Shown: positions 1-11,511, counted from the first letter of the stretch. The stretch is DNA of 64,000 nt from Tenebrio molitor (GCF_963966145.1 NC_091047.1:26288001-26352000), one strand, 5' to 3'. The notes: generated by a model from the sequence alone, not told the origin. Numbers and translations are program-made.

Positions 1-60
1 CATGGCATCACGCAATTCGCGTGAACGAAAGCTTTGCCTTCCTCACTCTTACCGTAAATA
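1..60. repeat. dispersed repeat edge, inverted relative to 35571-35590
   Basis: Bases 11-30 (CGCAATTCGCGTGAACGAAA) reappear as the reverse complement near 35571-35590, and the similarity continues a short way on both sides. The element is cut by the window edge, so its type is unknown. Confidence 0.45.
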
Positions 61-245
61 ACTATTGTTATCGTAACATTGTTTGTGGTAATTCTATTTT
101 ATTTTTTAACGTGGAAGTTTATTATTTATATAAACATAAATTTTATTATTGAAAATGAAAATCGTGTGGAGATAATAATTATTTTTCTAATTTTGACATA
201 TAAAGTGACACTTTTCAAAATTAATTGACGTTTGGAAACGTCACA

Positions 246-296
246 CTTTTCGTAACTGGTTACGAAAAGTAAAATCTTTCCTAACTGGTTAGGAAA
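246..296. repeat. two adjacent short palindromes
   Basis: Two palindromes sit side by side: CTTTTCGTAACTGGTTACGAAAAG (246-269) has a 12-base half site and a second one centred on CTAACTGGTTAG lies at 277-296. Both share the AACTGGTTA core, which also occurs at about 566-574 in the larger foldback just downstream. They are probably decayed pieces of the same hairpin element. Confidence 0.5.
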
Positions 297-452
297 AATT
301 TATTGTATCACCAATTGACACTGTCATATTTTTTGTTTTTAAGCCTACTTACCTACTTGATATTTTAACACAATAATAATTTATTATTAATGAAATTCAT
401 TACTTCGTTTAACGTTTGAAGAAACTTTTTTTTGTCAAAATTAGAAAAAATC

Positions 453-578
453 TTGTATGTAACACGTTAGGAAATGCAATTTTGTGTAACTCGTGTGATT
501 TTGCGGGATCTCGCTGCGCTCGTCCCGCAAATATTCCACTCGTTACACAAAATAACGCATTTCCTAACTGGTTACATA
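453..578. repeat. foldback element with CpG-rich core
   Basis: Left arm from TTGTATGTAACACGTTAGG (about 453) pairs with the right arm ending CCTAACTGGTTACATAAA (578). The middle holds GCGGG-ATCTCGCTGCGCTCG-TCCCGC at about 503-527, which is far richer in CpG than its surroundings. No coding capacity. It is one of about ten hairpins in the window with the same layout but different arms. Confidence 0.65.
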
Positions 579-1426
579 AATAGCTATTATTACATAGAAG
601 AACCAAGGCTGAGCAAATTTTGACCTAAATGAGCAGTTTTATCTCCTCAGAAGGAAAATGCTAATATTTATTTGTTAATGAATTAAACGCCAGCTGATGT
701 TGTTGAATAATATGCTCACGAAATACTTGTACAAATAATCGATTTCTATCAATCGATAACCCCCATTAATGAGATTTGAAAAGCATCTACCTACCTAACT
801 ATTTTTGGAAAACACGAAACAAACACGAAATCCCATTTATTTAAATATATCAGAGGGCGATTGAAATCATACACATAAATATTTGCAAAATATAATAGAA
901 CAAATGTCTGATAAAGTAAAATCCCGCCTGAAAAATTTGGTTTGTTTAAGCGATTGCTCACTCGGTAATGGCAAACGTAACACTGGAATAATATGCACAA
1001 AATAGCGTCATTTATTCTAGCAGTGTACGCGAGTGAAATTGATTTATAATCTTCTCTCGTAGTGTTTCTCTTGATATTATATTTTTCAGGGTTTGTATTG
1101 ATTTTCGTGCTTTTAAAGTTATTACGCCGGCAGCAGATGTAACTTTCATTGGTCAATTACCGTGCAATCTACTTCAAACTGCTAATGAAACAGCAAATGT
1201 ATCCCCACGTTCGCACTGTTAACAATATAATGTTAGTTTTATGGATCTCCTCTGTAAGGTGTAAATGCAATTGTCACTTGCTTGCAGAATATGAGTGGCT
1301 TCTTAGTGGCAATCCTCACAAGAGATTCAAAAGTATTTATAGTAAGAGAGCGCTTGATAATTTTCAAAAATAATTAGTTAGCAATGTTGCTAAGTGATCA
1401 ATTTGTCAGTTTGTGTTCAGAATCGC
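579..1426. other. AT-rich stretch without a supported gene
   Basis: Only short chance reading frames are present (for example 1149-1373). No splice-consistent exon, repeat pair or protein similarity was recognised. It is presumably the upstream region of the MIC13-like gene. Confidence 0.5.
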
Positions 1427-1534
1427 ATATTTAAAGCGGGCAGAAATTTTGTTCGTCGAGTGACAGTAGCTAAGTTCGCAAATAAAGGAGAGCTGTCAAA
1501 ATTTTCCTGTAACATTCCCGTGTAAAGTTATAAG
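1427..1534 (+). promoter_or_regulatory. possible promoter and 5' leader of the MIC13-like gene
   Basis: A TATA-like ATATTTAAAG lies about 100 bp before the start codon, and the base composition rises in GC downstream of it. This is a plausible core promoter position, but no transcription start can be read from sequence alone. Confidence 0.25.
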
Positions 1535-3502
1535 ATGTCTAAATCTCGTGTTTGTGCCGAAAGAACTGTGAACTTAGCGAAGCAAGCTTGCGCAAGAAAG
1601 ACAAATTTACTAGTATACGAGAGACAAAAAGGAGAAGGATGCAGCAGACCTCAGCCGAAAACCTACATACCCCGTAAGAATTCATTTAGTCAGCAACTCG
1701 GCAAACTCAAGTATAATTATGAATAATCGTACCTCTTCATGCGTAATAAGACATTTAAAATGTTGTAAAGTAGACTTTTAGTGAATTTATTTCGCGAATT
1801 AAATTAAAATCTAATTTTTACGGCCACGATTTATGTGTCACGAAATCGTCCAATTTAACGGCGCAATTAAAACAGCTTGTTATGAAATTTATTTGTTTCC
1901 GAGTCTCTTTCCTGAAGCTTCTGTTTCAGCGATATCTTGTCCGCAAGTCAAGCGCATCAAGATATGCACCGGAGCGGAGCTGAAGAAAATGTGTCCGCCA
2001 CCTCCGTGTCCTTGTCCTCCGAAGCCTCCTCGAGTCGGGTTTTTACAAAGGTTGGCGAAGATTTTGGGCTTTGGGGCAAAAAGTCTCTTGGCTTTGGGCG
2101 CCATTTATGTAACTTATGATATGGGCATTTGGGGGGACTCGCAGGCCACTGGGGAGTTGTACAAGAGCATGTGCAACGCGATATTGCCGCACATTGTGGA
2201 ACCCGCCAAAGAGAAGCCGATGTCGCCGTCGTGCAAGGCGGAGTTAGAATTATTTAATGTAAGTGAACACTAAGTTAATAAAGGTAGCCATTATGTGAGT
2301 TTTTTCTGTTATTATTATATAAAACCAGACATGTGGACATTTTCGCTTCCTAAGAGAAGTGTGGTGTTCTGCTCGCGTGTAATAGCTATTACTCGCTTGG
2401 TTCGTCACAGTACTCGTCCACACCTACGGCTACGGCTCGTGCGGCATCTACTCTCGTAGTAATAGCCATCATTACATATTCATTAAATAATATACATGTC
2501 ATTAATATACGTATCAACCATTACAACAGAAAAGGGTGAAACTCTCAAGAAATATACTTACTTTTAGTGATCAATGAACTCTCTTTCAGATGGGTTTTTA
2601 TTTCTTTCTTTTTTGTTAACTTCTTTAGGCTAAGTTTTCTATCCTTTGACTTGCATTTCTCATTCGTTTGTTGCTCTTAGGTCAAGTTGGAGCACAAATG
2701 AGCAATATAAATTTGTGCTAGTTGTGTCAAACATATTATACAATTTAAGCAACATGAAACTTACTTAAGTGGTTCAATCGACCATTAAAAACTCACTTGA
2801 TCGTGCTCAGCCCGTGTTGAACCAATATTTCCTTGCTTTAAATTGAATTTAGCGCGGATAAATTGGCAATTAAGTGGTCGTTTTTTGCCAAGGTAGTTAT
2901 GTCTAGAATAAAACGATGCCGGAGAATTCGGGAAAATTATAGTGCGGCACGAGGGCAAGAAAAGCTTCGCAACCGACAACAGCAAACTATTCCCATAGAG
3001 CTTCCGCAACAACTGTCTCTGCAAGTTTGCAATCCGTCAGAAATGCACTGACATCACAGTGAGTTACGATCCCCAGAGTTCTAAGTAGTTTTCCATTGCG
3101 ACAAAGACAAACGCCCCATTACCATCCCCGGCCAAGTCGCTATTCAACCGTGAAGACGCCTTAAACGCTATTTAAACAAAATCAAGGGCCCAACAATTGA
3201 GCGCAATCAGCTTGGGTGATTTATTAATGAGGTGCATAAAACACGGGAATGTTTTATTGTTGCAGATGTTCGAGAGGGATCCGTATTGTTGCGACAAGTT
3301 TCCTATAGATCACGAGAGTGGGGTGTATGAGATGCAGCAGAAGTGGAACAAAATTGTCTCTACCACCTTCTCCGCAGTCTCCGGATTTCCGGGTCGAGTG
3401 AAGACTTGGTCACAAAGAATGTTTTGTAAAATGTTCGACACGGAGAGCTGCAAGCAGATGAAGGCGGAAGAGGAGGAGGAGGAATGTTGCCCGTGCGACT
3501 AA
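1535..3502 (+). CDS. MICOS subunit MIC13/QIL1-like protein, cysteine- and proline-rich, three exons
   Basis: Exons 1535-1673, 1930-2258 and 3266-3502 join in phase (phase 1 across GTAAGA...TTTCAG, phase 0 across GTAAGT...TTGCAG) to give about 234 residues. Residues 97-115 (KSLLALGAIYVTYDMGIWG) are a short membrane segment followed by GDSQATGELYKSMCN, the hallmark of the QIL1/MIC13 family. The family's later conserved stretch is matched by QQKWNKIVSTTFSAVSGFPG around residue 183. MIC13 is an inner-membrane subunit that bridges the MIC60 and MIC10 arms of MICOS at crista junctions. Unusual features are the length (usual proteins are about 120 residues), a basic 46-residue first exon, a CPPPPCPCPPKPP block at 68-80 and an acidic tail ending ECCPCD. 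It may be a divergent, perhaps tissue-restricted paralogue; that is inference. Splice sites are predicted by eye. Confidence 0.8.
2899..3051 (+). other. 50-codon ORF inside intron 2 of the MIC13-like gene
   Basis: It starts at ATG 2899 and is rich in Arg and Gln (MSRIKRCRRI...). Base composition is less AT-rich than the flanks. There is no similarity I recognise and no clear splice link to the host gene, so it may be a chance frame or an alternative exon. Confidence 0.2.
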
Positions 3503-3520
3503 TTTCATTCGAAAACGTTT

Positions 3521-3526
3521 AATAAA
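3521..3526 (+). terminator. polyadenylation signal AATAAA of the MIC13-like gene
   Basis: AATAAA lies about 20 bp after the stop codon at 3500-3502, with a second AATAAA-like motif a few tens of bases later, in an otherwise AT-rich tract. Confidence 0.6.
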
Positions 3527-3669
3527 AATAGAAAAATTATGAAATATAATAAAATTATAGTAACTGCGCCATTGGAGTTTTGGAACATTTTGTAGTTTGC
3601 AACAGCAATATTGTCATATTTGGTTGCGATTTCTGCCGTACGAAAGGGTGAGACTTACAAATTAAAAAC

Positions 3670-4250
3670 AAAGTGCTTCATCGTAGAAAATAACAAAAAT
3701 CATAAAAGTAAAAATGAAGTAGAAAGCATAAAAAATAAGTAATGGTAACATCATTTAGTTTCGTAGAAACAAAATGTGAAAGTGAGAGAGTGAACGAAGA
3801 TTTCAAACTCTTTAGACGGGTTTTCGGACATTCAAACAAAAGTACAACAATTCTTAGAATTAGGAGATCGACGAAATTCCATGTGCATGGCATGGCAAAA
3901 GTCAAATTCTTAGCATTTGCGTAAGAGCATTTCAAGTCCAATTTAGGTTTTTTAAATGATATAAATTTGTTTCATTTTATTTCCGATTTGTAATTCAACA
4001 ACAAATTATGTAACATTATGCTCCTAACAAAAATCAAATCTCAAACATTCACATTATGGCGGAAGAGAGGTTACATAGAAATCTCTAAAAATATTGGAAC
4101 GTTATTGTGATTGGTTAAACTAACAGATTTGGAATCTAACAGAACTGCTTGGACATTTTGGTCAAGAAAGGCATGAGCAAGTGGGAATAATTGAAGAAAG
4201 CGAAACCACTACAAAGAACTTTGAATTCTGAAGTAGGTACCGAAAGCAGG
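3670..4250. repeat. diverged dispersed repeat, related to 49770-50035 and 63500-63660
   Basis: The tract AACAACAAATTATGTAA...CTCCTAACAAAAAT near 4000 resembles AACAACAAATTGTGTAA...ATCCTAACAAAATT near 49790, and TTGAATTCTGAAGTAG at about 4222 resembles TTGAATTGTGAAGTAG at about 50012. The 3690-3830 part resembles the reverse complement of 63530-63650 (TTTAGTTTCTACGAAAC shared). The copies are old, and element type and ends are unknown. Confidence 0.4.
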
Positions 4251-5700
4251 TGTTTGTACGCATGTGTTGTAAGGAAAATTATTTTTAATTTTTTTAACTC
4301 TTATTCTCGATTTAATTTCACCATCTTTATCAGGTCTTTTCTTGCACTAAAATAAAATAAAAATAATTTCTTTGAGAAAATATTAAAAAAATGTATCTCA
4401 ATCGGTGAAGAACCAGATATTTTTCATCATTCATTCATTACAATCAGTTGTGAATTATAGTTCTTCCTCTTTGGTACCATCAGGAAGCTTTCTACAGACT
4501 ATCCCAGAACTGTCTCCCCAGAGGAAAAAAAAGAGTATTAGGGTAAATCTGATAATCTGAATTTTAAAGAAAAAAAGTCTTCTTTCAAGCGCTAATCGAG
4601 AAAAGACATCTAAACTTGACCAATCAGAGTTGAGTACCATCAAGGTAGGATGGCCGCAATTTTGGGTTCCGTGGCTTCGAAGTCAAAATTCCAAATAAAC
4701 TTTTCGCTGATTGTTGCGATATCAATAATTATTTTTGCTGTCTAACAATCTGACCGATTTTTTAGTAATACCTGAGGACGAGCTTCTGGGATTGGTAAAA
4801 TTGAAAACTTTATGTGAACTACAAGAAAATTTATTTTAGTCATCTTGAAGTCTCTTTGGTTGTCGGCACATGCCTGTTTTTTATGGGGAGTCAGTTTGGA
4901 ACAGGCTGTATTTTAAGCCAAATTCATATGCAACATTTTTTAGGAACTAATTATACATATATTTTTTAATTATATTGTTAAATACGTTGAAGTAACAGGA
5001 TGTACAAAAGTAGCTTTTGTCACATTATTAAGAAATGTATTATTTACTCTTATTTTAAAACAACCTGCTGTTGCAAGCGTCTATCACTGTAAGTCTTAAT
5101 ATTTTATTAGTTAAGTTAGTTGTCTTTACCTTCAGAGAGAAAAGACGTAATTAAAATCATTAAATAATGCATTATGCAGCATTTTACGGCAATAAAGTTA
5201 GACCAAATAAAAATTTAATGATCAAAATATGTATTACATTCTGTCGACTTATCTCACTAAGCAAATAAAGCTTTATTAACTGAGTCAGTCATTTATGCTC
5301 GTTAAAGATAAAATTTTCATTATTGGTTAGGTACATAAAGAAGATATTATGTAACATGTTTGCTTTCATTTTTAATGTGTCTTTTCAAGTTTATCAAAAT
5401 TTTCAGTATTTGATGTCAAAATAAGATATTTTACCAACAGCAAATCGTTGATAAATTGTATATCGGGTGTGTCAAAAAACTGTTCTGCAGCTTTCAGTTA
5501 AAGAAAAAACTCTCAATCGTTGATCAAAACGCCTTATAACATTCATACTGGGGTGCTTTCCGTTAGGAAAACATAGTGTATGTCCTTGCAGTTAAATGCA
5601 GCTTTATTTTCTGCGGCACCAAGAGCTAAATACATACTCACTTGCGGTAAAGCTCATTTTGAAAACAATTTGAAAACTGTCGCAATTTCATCGACATTTA
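4251..5700. other. AT-rich non-coding stretch
   Basis: No exon-like frames, repeats with clear ends, or RNA genes were recognised. Simple A/T runs dominate. Confidence 0.5.
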
Positions 5701-5710
5701 TTTTATAAAG

Positions 5711-5920
5711 GTGTTTTTTTTTCGTTGCTATGATATGTTAGCAATGTTGCCGCGTTTGAAAACTACCTCCCCACAAAAAATTTCACCATATTTAACATTG
5801 ACAAAGAAACGGATTCCAAACATATTCGTGAAAGGAATTGGATATCTGTTGTGGGCACCTTTGATATTTGACACATACAATTATGTTCCCACGTCAATAA
5901 CAGGATCATTTAGTTTTATG
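5711..5920 (+). other. exon-like open stretch, product unknown
   Basis: The frame is open for about 70 codons (contains LPRLKTTSPQKISPYLTLTK) and runs into GG|GTAGGT at about 5921, which could be a splice donor. Upstream, TTTATTTTATAAAG could be an acceptor. No partner exon was found and no family is recognised, so it may equally be a transposon fragment. Confidence 0.22.
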
Positions 5921-5929
5921 GGTAGGTAG

Positions 5930-8640
5930 TTTAGTTGTAACTTTCAAAAGCTCTTGCGCGTTAACGAAAGGCCAAAACCACACAAAAAAAAATTCTTCAT
6001 GTTCCAAGATGACCCTAAATTGTGTACCTTCTTTGGTGTTCGTCCTTTTTGACACACAAAAAAAATTAATGAGATTCGTGAGAAAATACACAAGATTACA
6101 AATAAATCAAGATCAACTTCTTATTTAATCCAAAGAATAAGTATTTCAGTATGGAACAATACAAGATTCAAGTACATAATGATTATGATTATAATTATTA
6201 TGTAACTAACACCAAATTAAACAATTTAGTATCTGCAGTAAGTGAATAAGGGGAAAATGTGGTTAAACATTATCAATATTTTAATGAATAGTCAAAAAAG
6301 TCGAAGTAAATATTTTTTTAGATAGCTGTTATTGATGTTTACTTGTTACTGAGGTTTCACTATTAAAAAGTTCTTGGGAAGTTTATTAAATAACTATTAA
6401 GTGATCCTTAACTTCAATAATCATAAAATTATATAACATGAAGAAAACCGTTTCCAACCCTTGAAAGCCGGTAGACCAAGATAATCCACAAGAAATATTG
6501 ATTTGAAAATCCGAAATCTGTTTTGTCAAAACTTGGTAGTCTGGACAACTTCTTCTAAACACTTCTTTCAATATATCCAACGCAAAACAAAATATAGAGA
6601 ATTGGCTATATTCGTGAGATCGTAATTGGCTGGGTTTACTACTTACAGTTGTCTTAAGTACCTGAAAATATGCACCTGATCAAGTTCTACGACTTCAAAT
6701 CTAAGTTCTTCCCAATATCGAACATATTACTTTAAAAATGCGACACACTGTATATGGATAGATCTAACATCTGATTTATTTTTATTCGACTACGAGTATG
6801 TTGAAAATTTCGAAAAAATCCACAGAATTTTTAGTATCTTATGGTGAGCTACGACTATAGCAATGCGTGACAGAAAATGGCAAAATAATATTTTTATTGG
6901 TTGATTTGATAGGAAATAATCATCAACCACTAGACAGGTTACGTCATTTAATTTTAAAATCCTTATAAATGGTCTTGATCAGTAAATAGAAATTCTAACT
7001 TCTTTTTGACTCTTTTTGTTCAAATATTTTGTTCTTCAATTTGTGGTGTGCCTGCTTTTAGAAAATATGGACAGCGTCAATGAAAAGCAATATTTTAAAG
7101 TGGATCTTGGAAATATTTTTTTTAAATAATTTTAATTTCCACAATCAGAAAAGTAAGCGCCATAAACTTGGAAAAAACTGAATTTTAGTGCTATTTCAGC
7201 ACACCATGAAACATTTCCGGTGGCGCTTTCGACGCTTTGACAAATGTAGCATCCCAAAGATTATCTGCGTATGTAGTAATCTCCGGAAGGACCATCCGGA
7301 GCGTAATCCCTGGAACGTAAAGTTTTTGTTGAGAATAACTCTATACCGTTTTAAATAAGTGTAAATCCGAAACGACATCATTACGACGAGTCGTGTGCTG
7401 CGTATGAGCTGCAAACTACATAAGCGCAATCCCAGCAGACTCAGTGATAAGAGATAAGGGAGGCTGTGCTGTTCATAAAGCCGTTACTAACGCTATCATC
7501 TCGCACCATAAACTGGCTGACCGTAAAAATGACAAAAAGCCAACGCAACGTCGGGGTTGCCGCCCCGTCTTCTTCTAGGGCGGAATTAAACAAAATACGT
7601 CTTTAAAATTTCAAAAAGCGCTTTTTATTATATATCTCTATACGCGGGTGGATAGTTTCATAAACGTGTTTTTACGACCTGACCCCGGCATTTTATTAGA
7701 GAGCATGTCATAAAACTAAGCTACACAGCCACCGGGCGCCATTATCGTTCCATATATAGTTATGGTCTTTAGTGTGTGCATCCACTTTGAAAAATTTCGT
7801 CCAGGGAACCGCCCCAAATGCTAATAATTAATGTTTTCATGTGAAACGCTAAAAACCGGAATGTTCAACACTGGTCGATTTAAACTGAAATAAAAAAGAT
7901 GTTATGACGGAAAAGTTTCTGCTTCTCGTATATTATGTGTCCGCGTGATTGATGAAGGTGTCTGCGCTGCTGCAAGTTTTTTTCATTTTGCTAAATGTAC
8001 AACCGAAATATTTTTTACGGCGACTGTCAACTAGTCCTCGATGATACGGTTGCTAATGCATGTTGAGGTTTACTGTATCGACTTCTTCCGCGAACTGTCA
8101 ATCTATTTTTCAGCAGGCCGAATCTCTGACTATGATTATATCTTCAACCGACAAATTCCTATCAATTTACTCTTATTATAACTATTTCTACTAAGCACTC
8201 ATTTCTGCATTAATAAATGAAGTCATAAATAATCTATTTTCTGCTAACAATAACTTTGTGAACTACAAAATACACTTAATAAAGTTTTTGTTACAGGCAA
8301 ACCTCTACCTGAAGAAGCTAATGTTTTATCAGTAATAAGGGCAGTTTTCCTTCTTATATGAAATAAAAAGGTATACTGACATAAATATAGGATTTCAGGA
8401 AAACTATACATCAACAATTTATCTTCTTAAGAATTCCTTATAGATACATAAAGAGGAACGAGAAAGAAACTATGAAGTGTCCGTTTTAGAGATATTTTAT
8501 TATGATATACATAAGTAGTATTAATTATTGTGTAGCAGATTTGGGACACAAGGGAATCTGTCTGTACAAGGAATTGTCTGCAATAGTTGGTACCGATAAA
8601 TTTATACTAATAAAAAATTAGTGTATTAACATTTTAACAT
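5930..8640. other. AT-rich stretch without supported genes
   Basis: There is a slightly GC-richer block at 7190-7600 with a short hairpin around CGGGGTTGCCGCCCCG (about 7552-7567). The 77-codon minus frame at 7196-7429 has no recognisable domain. Nothing else could be supported. Confidence 0.45.
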
Positions 8641-8832
8641 TTTTTTATATAATAGGAGTATTTGTTATCAGCTTGCGAACAAAACTAGAAATTTACTGTT
8701 TGCAAAACACTTGGCTGTTTACATAAATTATGGTGACAGGACAATTATCGGTTTTGTCGGCTTACTTATTAAACAGACCAACAGATGGCGCCACGGTCAA
8801 CGTCCGAAAAAGTGCGTCCGAAAAAAGAGTTA
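8641..8832 (-). repeat. dispersed repeat, inverted partner of 18575-18740
   Basis: Shares long identical blocks with the reverse complement of 18575-18740, including AAATTATGGTGACAGGACAA and GTGCGTCCGAAAAA. Similarity stops abruptly at AAGAGTTA (about 8832), exactly where a truncated copy of the TATCGGGTGTT foldback MITE begins. The element class is unknown. Confidence 0.65.
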
Positions 8833-8980
8833 CTCGTCAGTCGGCCGAGTAAAAAGACAAATAACGCAAAAAGTGAGGTTAGATTTAAGCAGCTGATCCG
8901 TGATCTGTAATCCGTGGTGCGTTCAGAATCGACTCTTCAAAGTCTACTTTGAAGATAAATTTAAACGAACACCCGATATA
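8832..8980 (+). mobile_element. truncated copy of the TATCGGGTGTT foldback MITE
   Basis: Matches the reverse complement of the copy at 16658-16867 from ACTCGTCAGTC to the terminal ACACCCGATA. The first arm (about 60 bp) is missing and replaced by the unrelated repeat at 8641-8832. Non-coding and non-autonomous. Confidence 0.7.
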
Positions 8981-9521
8981 AAATAATATAGATGGAAATA
9001 TGCAAAATGTATGGTGTAAACTATAAGGAGTATTTTGAAATATTGATAATCTGCATTGATAAATGATAATACATAATACATTTATCTTTTTCAAAAATTA
9101 TTGTCTTTTCAATTATCAAAGTTAACTAATTAGACTAAATATGCACATAGGTAGTCTAATGCAAACCAATATTGACAGAATTACATTACTAAATCTTCCA
9201 TTTTGATTATAAAATAACGAATTAAAAAATTATTCAAGTCTCTCAACTAAAGGTTTAACAACCCCTTAATCAAAGTTTAAAACACTTTAAGTCAGTTTAA
9301 GTGAACATTTATTCACTCTGAGATTGCGACATTTTGATAATCAATTATACCTCAGTAAGTTTGTTTTTTTAGCTTTGCAGTAATTCATTTTGAACAATCA
9401 ATTTCTTTCATCTAACGGAATGCAATTTCAGTCGCATGACATTCGATTTAAATAATTCATTGTAAGTTCTGTTTTTATGCCACGCAAACTATTCGCGCTG
9501 GAGCAAAATACACATATAGTG
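8981..9521. other. AT-rich stretch, nothing recognised
   Basis: No gene, repeat boundary or RNA gene could be supported here. Confidence 0.5.
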
Positions 9522-9663
9522 TATTATTATTTATTATACGAGTTTTAGAAGACTCTTGATTGTGACACGAGTTGTTTGGGGCACGACGAGGGGCACGACG
9601 AATACAGTGAGGAGTGCTCCAACGGAACGAATGTCACAGTGCGTCTTATAAAAAGAGTGTAAT
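9522..9663. repeat. foldback element with CpG-rich core
   Basis: Imperfect arms (TATTATACGAGTTTTAGAAG left; TCTTATAAAAAGAGTGTAATA right) enclose a GC-rich core with two GGGGCACGACGA-like units at about 9578-9601. The right arm resembles the arm of the hairpin at 58838-58962, suggesting the two are related. Confidence 0.5.
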
Positions 9664-9910
9664 ATACAATTTTTTCTACTCTGATTGCATTAATTTCATA
9701 AAAATTCGAAAATCTAATTACGAAATAATCTAGGGACTTTTGTATGGCATGAGTTATGACGGCATTTGTGTGAAATTTATGTCAAATGTCAACTCTTTTA
9801 ATTGTTAACAGGAGCTCGCTAGATATGCCGGCCGCCGGCCAGCGTGCTATTACAGCAATACCAACGTAATGCGTATTAAAAAAAAAAACCAAAAAACAAT
9901 TTCTCTTTTC

Positions 9911-10162
9911 TTCAGACGTCCGTAAATTATGACATTATCCTGCTGCATTGATAATGCTAAAGTGTCACTTCATTGTCATGGCATCTGACGAGCGGCAGAT
10001 AAAGTTATTATCTCCGCTGAGGGCGTCCGTGAAGTTATTATCTCCGCTGATGAGCGACAGTAAAGTAAACTAGCTAAATCATTTTAAATTCCTACCTGGT
10101 TTCTTAACATGTCTTAAATAATTTGTTATGAAGGTTTGAAGAAAAAATAGTATATGTTATTC
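9911..10162 (+). repeat. dispersed repeat with internal 30-bp minisatellite, copy 1
   Basis: Highly similar in direct orientation to 47440-47732. It contains about two units of GCGTCCGTGAAGTTATTATC-type 30-bp repeats at about 9992-10058, where the other copy has three. Flanking segments (GATAATGCTAAAGTGTCACT and ACTAGCTAAAT) are nearly identical. No coding capacity is evident. Confidence 0.75.
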
Positions 10163-10263
10163 GGAGCAAAAATGGTTTTATGTGCTTTGGCTGGTTTGTT
10201 TGCCTCACTGCGTTCGGCAGTCAATCTACCAGCCGCAGCACATAAAACTTCATTTTGCTCCTC
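10161..10263. repeat. foldback element with CpG-containing core
   Basis: Left arm GGAGCAAAAATGGTTTTATG pairs with CATAAAACTTCATTTTGCTC on the right; the core is CCTCACTGCGTTCGGCAG. It directly abuts the end of the minisatellite-bearing repeat, but the second copy of that repeat (47440-47732) has no hairpin at this point. Confidence 0.65.
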
Positions 10264-11046
10264 AATGACACTACTTTTAGTTTCACAAAGATTCACTTAA
10301 CATACCAAAGTAGAAAAACGTTATTTATTACTCACATTTTTACCTGACTGGAAAACTTCTTACTGAGTTATTTAATACATTTTTGAATAACTTTAGATCA
10401 AATTCCTTAAAGATTAGTAATCTCTATAATCAACTAATTGTAATTAATTAAAGCTAATTTTCTTACATCAAATTCATTAATTCAATTTGCCCCTGATTTA
10501 ACTGAAATTCCCAAAATATTGAGCACGTGCTTTACTGCAACGTTTTTGTCATAAACCTTTATTAGTCTTATACCTACCTGCTTTTGTTCTACGGGTCGTT
10601 CAAAATTTCAAAGAAGTTTGGGAAATTTCATTTGAGTGCTAAATCACCACTTAAGGATTATTGTGCAGAGAGGGATTTTGAAAAAGAAAAATTTACAAAT
10701 ATTCCACCCCAATAAATGGCTGTTAAGGATATTTCGTTGAAATGATGATTTAACTAACCTATTGTAGCCATTACAATGCTTTGAATAAAAAAATATATAT
10801 GTATTATGGCTTGAGCTAACCAGACATTTTACTTACAGTATTCTTTCGTAGAGGGAACATATTTACGAAATTTTTCGAAATCCTTTATAATCTTATTGGT
10901 TGGTTGGGGAGCAGGAAATCCAAATTGCCTTCTCTCTCCCTGATTGGTTTACTTATAAATCAGTTCTTAGAAACCTATAACTTAAAAGTACTAAAGATGT
11001 TTAAAATTACATTGAAGTTCATTACTTTGCTTGACGTCAATCGAAG
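10264..11046. other. AT-rich stretch upstream of the 11047 gene
   Basis: No supported features. Any promoter of the downstream gene could not be pinned down. Confidence 0.45.
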
Positions 11047-11511
11047 ATGAGCCTTCCAGAACTTTGTTGTTCAATATTACAGGAGTTGAGAAAAAAATTT
11101 ACAAAACATTTTTCTTTTCGTTTCAAAAAGCGTCGTCTCCATCAAAAAAACATATCCACTACGGATTCAAGAAAAGGAAAAAGATAAAACAGAAACTGGA
11201 AGCAGGTGGCGTGTGACACCATGTAATAAGCCTGATTACAGAAAACGAGCTCTTTTAAATGTTATGATGGACAGACTGGGAAGCCAGGAAAATTGGGTAA
11301 TAATAATAACAGCTAATAAGTATTTTGAGTAGCTCTATCTATCTACCTATCACAGTATATGAAATAGTTATTGCACTACTTATTGTTATTATATTATTTT
11401 TTCCAGGACCATCTTTGTGACTGTCCACCTAGCCAACACAGTTTCAAGCGACTTCAACTAGAGAAAGACATTCTTATTTTAACAGTTAAGAAAAATTTCA
11501 ATTCAAAGTAA
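11047..11511 (+). pseudogene. two-exon small protein gene with a one-base frame break (pseudogene or sequence error)
   Basis: The frame starts at ATG 11047 (MSLPELCCSILQELRKKFTK...), stays open, and the same reading continues one frame over after the A7 run at 11144-11150 (...TGSRWRVTPCNKPDYRKRAL). Exon 1 ends at 11296 before GTAATA and exon 2 starts at 11407 after TTCCAG, phase 0, ending FNSK at stop 11509-11511. Counting seven A as six would give one continuous product of about 117 residues. It is basic, with a Cys/Pro patch DHLCDCPPSQHSFKRLQ in exon 2. I do not recognise the family. AATAAA follows at 11599. The intron is 110 bp. The break may be a real mutation or a homopolymer error; the rest of the frame looks intact. 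Confidence 0.5.

Noticed and set aside
1889..2119. Two ORFs overlapping exon 2 of the MIC13-like gene
   Set aside because: Both are out-of-frame shadows of the supported exon.
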